A DNA stretch of 9,927 nucleotides from Rickettsiaceae bacterium. Its GTDB lineage: Bacteria > Pseudomonadota > Alphaproteobacteria > Rickettsiales > Rickettsiaceae. This document shows positions 7,090-9,927 of the stretch, in pieces (positions within the stretch are counted from its first letter, which is position 1; each line of letters begins with the position of its first letter). Location: positions 1 through 9,927 of the forward strand of contig JANQTT010000115.1 of NCBI GenBank assembly GCA_030731565.1, written 5' to 3'. Made by a program: the position numbers and the translations under genes. Below the pieces are notes generated by a model. It was given only the letters and a program-made list of their open reading frames with translations, made no database searches and was not told the origin of the DNA.

Positions 7090-7936
7090 ATATATAGTTT
7101 TCTTTTTAGTAACCAGGTTACTGAGGTTGCTGCCAATAGATAAATCTGCCGGTCTTTGTAGTTTCTTGGCAAGAAAAATTGGCCCTCTAATTAGCGTTAC
7201 TAAAACAGCCCGGAGTAACCTAGAGAATGTCTATGGAAACGACATAAATATTGATCAAACTATTGACGACCTTTGGGATAATTTTGGCAGATATATCGGT
7301 GAATTTCCATTTATCAATGCACTTTCAGATGAAGAATTAACACGAAGAATTTCTTTTACAGGCCTTGAAAATATTGAGGATTTTAAACAAAATAACCAAC
7401 CATTCATGCTTTTCCTGGGTCATCAGGCAAATTGGGATATAGTAATTCGTAAGGTAAATGCCATGTATCCTAAATTTGGCATCGTTTATCGCAAAGCAAA
7501 TAACCCACTTGTTGACAAAGAAATCTTTTCCGAGCGCAATGATGGCGCTGACGTTATCATGATCGCCAAAGGTATAGCGGGCGCTAAAAGTTTGGTCCGC
7601 GCAATAAAATCTAAAATGTCTATTGCAATGCTTGTAGATCAAAAAATGAATGACGGAATCGAAGTCCCGTTCTTCGGAAAACCAGCCATGACAGCCCCAG
7701 CAATAGCCCGGCTTGCTCTGCAATACAATTACCCAATAGTTCCATGCCAACTAATCCGCAAAGGCCGCTCAAGCAACTTTGAACTAAGGTTACACAAGCC
7801 TCTAAAGATAGAAAAAACAGGCGATATGCAAAAAGATTGCTTCAATATTATGAAAACAATCAACCTAACACTAGAACAATGGATCCGCCAACACCCCGGC
7901 CAATGGTTCTGGTTCCACAACAGATGGAAAGGTTAG
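7073..7936 (+). CDS. lpxL: LpxL/HtrB-type late acyltransferase of lipid A
   Basis: This LpxL/LpxM-family enzyme adds a secondary acyl chain to Kdo-lipid A from acyl-ACP. The 287 aa show an N-terminal membrane helix (about 5-22), the HX4D catalytic dyad as GHQANWDIV (116-124, with H117 and D122), a substrate region VYRKANNP (138-145), LVDQKMNDGIEVPFFG (187-202), and the closing motif HPGQWFWFHNRWK (274-286), which is typical of the family. Which acyl chain and position cannot be read; LpxL is preferred over LpxM because only one such gene is here, next to waaA and lpxK. The ATG lies 17 nt inside the end of lpxK. A GAAGG is present upstream but too far away for a normal ribosome site. The last 250 bp or so are richer in GC than the rest of the operon. 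It is the last gene of the operon. Confidence 0.9.
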   Translation: MKHYLEYIVFFLVTRLLRLLPIDKSAGLCSFLARKIGPLISVTKTARSNLENVYGNDINIDQTIDDLWDNFGRYIGEFPFINALSDEELTRRISFTGLENIEDFKQNNQPFMLFLGHQANWDIVIRKVNAMYPKFGIVYRKANNPLVDKEIFSERNDGADVIMIAKGIAGAKSLVRAIKSKMSIAMLVDQKMNDGIEVPFFGKPAMTAPAIARLALQYNYPIVPCQLIRKGRSSNFELRLHKPLKIEKTGDMQKDCFNIMKTINLTLEQWIRQHPGQWFWFHNRWKG

Positions 7937-7943
7937 GGGGATG

Positions 7944-7991
7944 AGGGGTATTCTGGCTAAATTAGTACAGAGAGCAAGAAACAGAACCCCT
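7944..7991. terminator. Imperfect hairpin in the convergent gap after lpxL
   Basis: AGGGGTATTCTG (7944-7955) pairs with CAGAACCCCT (7982-7991): a 10-bp GC-containing stem with a 2-nt bulge (AT) and a 26-nt loop. It begins 8 bp after the lpxL stop and lies between convergent genes, a usual place for a bidirectional transcription end. No T-run follows on either strand and the loop is long, so it is a weak candidate; it may instead be a small repeat or the edge of the accessory region. The rest of 7937-8050 shows nothing recognisable. Confidence 0.33.
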
Positions 7992-8050
7992 ATGAAGTAT
8001 CCTTACTATGTCATCATGGCCTAGCCTTATATTCAAATTAAACAGCTATT

Positions 8051-9028
8051 TCATGATTTATTTTCTAAACAAGTTTGTATCAAATCTCTGTTTTTCCTCC
8101 TAAATTTTTTTTCTACTGATAATTCGTCCATCAATATGACAGCTGCTGTATATATTAAAACAGTGAATACAGAGAAGCTAATATTAGACAACATTAAAAT
8201 GTTTTTATATTTACCAAGAACCAGAAATATAAAAGCTGCAATAAAGCAAAGCCCTTGTATTCCGATCATTATGTAATCTTTTATACTTAAATATTTCCAT
8301 TTTATATGATGAAATCTTAGTGCTTGAACAATAGAAAAACCTAATGCTAATAATGTAATAATAGAGAAAATAAATACAATCAAAATTAGCGTTCCAAAAC
8401 CGTTTTCTTCCATATAAAAAAGTCTAGATAAATTAGAGAAATCTAGTTTTGATAATTCGGTCCAGAATTGGGTATTCATATAGAGAAGAAAAATTCCGTA
8501 AAAACTTATATAGGCAACACAGCTTACAACAATTATTTTAATAATTTTCTTTAAAAATGGCAGTAAGAAAAATTTTATAAATTCAGAAAAATATAGCGAG
8601 AATATTCTAAGGAATGAATTTCTATATGCATTTTGCTTTCTAAGTTTTTGTTTTATTACTAAAAAAATAGAAAACTGTTCGCAAGCTATTATAGGTATCA
8701 AAAATAAGCTAATTAATAAAAAAACAAATCCTATCTGTGCTCCATGCAATACAGCATAATCATAACACATAATAAGTACTAAGGATAACAGTAGTAAGAA
8801 AAAAATAAATTTATCAAAATTATTAATAATAACTTTTTTCCATCCAATCGATGACAAACGACCTTTAAATGATCTCAATCTATAAATATTCTCATCATTT
8901 TTACTCCAATTAATATTAGCCAGATTGCTGAGTTGAACAATAGATTTCTCTAATAGAATAATTTTCTCTTCAGAATTTTTAAGGTTTTGTTTGTACCTTT
9001 TTTCTATTTTCCTGATTTTATATTTCAT
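8051..9028 (-). CDS. Unrecognised polytopic membrane protein with charged N-terminal coil
   Basis: I do not recognise a family. With the ATG at 9028 it is 325 aa. Residues 1-37 are strongly charged and helical (KYKIRKIEKRYKQNLKN, EEKIILLEKSIVQL), perhaps a short coiled coil. About six membrane helices follow: 73-93, 98-118, 162-184, 212-236, 252-272 and 279-300, with basic loops (KQKLRKQNAYRNSFLR, FHHIKWKY) and a basic tail (EKKFRRKNR). No catalytic motif stands out. The open frame begins right after a TAA, with TTG at 9049 as its first possible start; I prefer the ATG at 9028 because it is the first normal start, although no clear ribosome site precedes it. It lies downstream of the decayed pentapeptide/membrane frames on the same strand and may once have been co-transcribed with them. 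Codon use is AT-rich, like the window in general. Rickettsiales carry many lineage-specific membrane proteins of this kind; function unknown. Confidence 0.62.
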   Translation of the reverse strand: MKYKIRKIEKRYKQNLKNSEEKIILLEKSIVQLSNLANINWSKNDENIYRLRSFKGRLSSIGWKKVIINNFDKFIFFLLLLSLVLIMCYDYAVLHGAQIGFVFLLISLFLIPIIACEQFSIFLVIKQKLRKQNAYRNSFLRIFSLYFSEFIKFFLLPFLKKIIKIIVVSCVAYISFYGIFLLYMNTQFWTELSKLDFSNLSRLFYMEENGFGTLILIVFIFSIITLLALGFSIVQALRFHHIKWKYLSIKDYIMIGIQGLCFIAAFIFLVLGKYKNILMLSNISFSVFTVLIYTAAVILMDELSVEKKFRRKNRDLIQTCLENKS

Positions 9029-9091
9029 GGCTAGCAACAAGTTTTCCAATTATTAAATTAAACTAAGAAACAAAAAGTTTGCATCAGATTA

Positions 9092-9349
9092 TTACCTTTC
9101 ACTAGTGCTGGTCAAAGTACCATCAACACTATCTTTATCTACAATAATTGTTTTACAAATAGTATAAGCTATCCCTTGTTTTTTCTTTCTATAAATTATC
9201 ATAGATACCGAAACTATTCCTAAAATCAATGTTGCACTTACTATGTAATCGATTAAAGTTCTCCAAAGACCTATAGAAAAAGTCAACCTACTTCCATTTT
9301 CTTGTATTAGCAAATATTTCTGGATTATCTTGTTAAAATTACTATGCAA
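9092..9349 (-). pseudogene. Short single-helix reading frame, in-frame continuation of the pentapeptide gene
   Basis: The frame reads 85 codons from a TTG that directly follows the TAA of the pentapeptide frame, so the two are in the same frame with one stop codon between them. The product has one membrane helix at about residues 32-53 (LIDYIVSATLILGIVSVSMI), then a basic stop-transfer (YRKKK) and a short polar tail. There is no ribosome site and no ATG near the start. The simplest reading is that this is the C-terminal membrane anchor of a once-longer pentapeptide-repeat protein cut by a nonsense change. Other options are a coupled small membrane protein or readthrough of the TAA. No family is recognised. 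Confidence 0.45.
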
Positions 9350-9873
9350 TTAAAGTTTTGATATATCAATCATTCCATACTTTTCTGGGTCAAAACCTTC
9401 AGGGAATTTTGTTGGGGGAAAATAGTCCGTTCCACAGCTAGAATACATAGTATATGGAATATTGAATTTATCTAGATTACCCGACATAAAATTATAGCGC
9501 TCAGAATTATATACTGCCCCCTGCAAATCAGGCTGAAGCTTAAACCTTTCAGAATTTAACAGCATGTTATATAAATCGGCGCCTACTAGGTTGGATTCTC
9601 TAAAATTTGCATTAGCATATACTGTATCTATAAATTTAGCACCACACAGTGTACTAGCTTGCAGATTTGCGCTAGTTAAGTCAGAATTTTTAAATATTGC
9701 AAATGAGAAATTAGCTCCTATTAATTCGGCTGATAGAAAATCTACGTTTACAAATCTGGTACGCTCAAAACGGGTTGCAAACAACCGCGCTTGGGTAAAT
9801 TTAACATTTTCTATTACTATCTCAGATAAATCATACTTTTGAATATCTAAAGCAACTCCTAATTTAGGTATTA
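9350..9873 (-). pseudogene. Pentapeptide-repeat protein, 5'-truncated at an element end
   Basis: The frame shows about 18 consecutive five-residue repeats of A(D/N)LXX type: DLSEI VIENV KFTQA RLFAT ... NFSFA, DLTSA, NLVGA, DLYNM, with L, F, I or Y at the centre position throughout. Such repeats fold as a right-handed quadrilateral beta-helix. The end carries TKFPEGFDPEKYGM, a closing motif common after pentapeptide blocks. From TTG at 9784 it would code for 144 aa, but the repeats run upstream of that codon: the frame stays open to 9886, and no ATG or GTG exists in it before a stop (9887-9889) inside the repeats at the window's end. The true 5' end seems to have been removed where the element begins near 9874. 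The frame ends in TAA at 9350-9352 and resumes at once as the membrane-helix frame. Function cannot be assigned; pentapeptide proteins range from gyrase-protecting DNA mimics to membrane-linked scaffolds. Confidence 0.62.
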
Positions 9874-9927
9874 TGTCATTGGCCAGTTATAATGACCCAC
9901 CCCTTGGCCAGTTATTCTGGCCCACTT
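9874..9927. mobile_element. Terminus of a transposable element with tandem end repeats, IS21-like
   Basis: Two 22-bp direct repeats lie at 9879-9900 and 9904-9925 with a 25-bp period and agree at 19 of 22 positions; both begin TTGGCCAGTTAT and end CCCAC. The likely border is TGTCATTGG at 9874, a TG-type end. Repeated subterminal blocks ending in GGCCCACTT are a known style of IS21-family termini, where they bind the IstA transposase; that family name is inference. The element runs out of the window, so no transposase is visible. It abuts the frame of the pentapeptide gene, whose start is missing. Being notably richer in GC than the adjoining sequence also marks it as foreign. Confidence 0.5.

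Noticed and set aside
7337..7750. Minus-strand open frame of 137 codons opposite lpxL
   Set aside because: It is fully antisense to the acyltransferase core including the HX4D motif; its cysteine- and histidine-rich product reads as an artefact of the lpxL codons.
7949..7957. TATTCTGGC shared with the element end at 9913-9921, as a possible second element end bounding an island
   Set aside because: Only nine bases match and the flanks differ; the tandem repeat structure is absent at 7949, so chance is the better explanation.
9564..9842. Plus-strand open frame of 92 codons over the pentapeptide gene
   Set aside because: It is antisense to the regular pentapeptide pattern, which is the true coding signal here.

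Overview
This AT-rich window reads as part of the chromosome of a Rickettsiales bacterium, most likely of the Rickettsiaceae. The evidence is the low GC content, the protein sequences (MlaC, MlaA, a class I aspartate aminotransferase, a DUF374 acyltransferase, WaaA, LpxK, LpxL) and the gene order aminotransferase - DUF374 - waaA - lpxK, which resembles the order I recall from Rickettsia. Retained lipid A/Kdo genes argue against Orientia and the Anaplasmataceae, which have lost LPS. The genus cannot be fixed from the window alone.

Layout. (1) Positions 200-2837, minus strand: a TPR-plus-methyltransferase protein, then mlaA, then mlaC, probably one transcript. MlaA and MlaC are the outer-membrane and periplasmic parts of the Mla phospholipid transport pathway; the inner-membrane MlaFEDB parts are not here. 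The mlaA-mlaC gap holds a striking ~80-bp imperfect palindrome flanked by TTAAAA direct repeats. (2) Positions 2838-3003: a divergent intergenic region that should hold promoters for both operons. (3) Positions 3004-7936, plus strand: aatA, a DUF374 lysophospholipid acyltransferase-like gene, waaA, lpxK and lpxL. The genes overlap by 1 or 17 nt or lie 8 nt apart, which indicates a translationally coupled operon. LpxK (4'-kinase), WaaA (Kdo transfer) and LpxL (late acylation) complete Kdo-lipid A, so with the Mla genes the conserved part of the window is largely about the outer membrane. (4) Positions 7937-8050: a convergent gap with an imperfect hairpin. (5) Positions 8051-9873, minus strand: an accessory region with an unrecognised six-helix membrane protein, a short one-helix reading frame, and a pentapeptide-repeat protein. 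The last two are in the same frame, separated by a single TAA, and the pentapeptide frame runs open to its 5' side without a usual start codon until it meets a repeat-bearing element end. They look like one decayed gene. (6) Positions 9874-9927: two tandem 22-bp repeats, read as the terminus of a transposable element (IS21-like in style) that continues past the window.

No rRNA, tRNA or CRISPR array was seen, and no stretch over 300 bases lacks a gene. The most notable observations are the palindromic element between mlaA and mlaC, the MlaA without a lipobox, and the element-truncated, stop-interrupted pentapeptide/membrane locus. No complete new defence or conflict system is evident.
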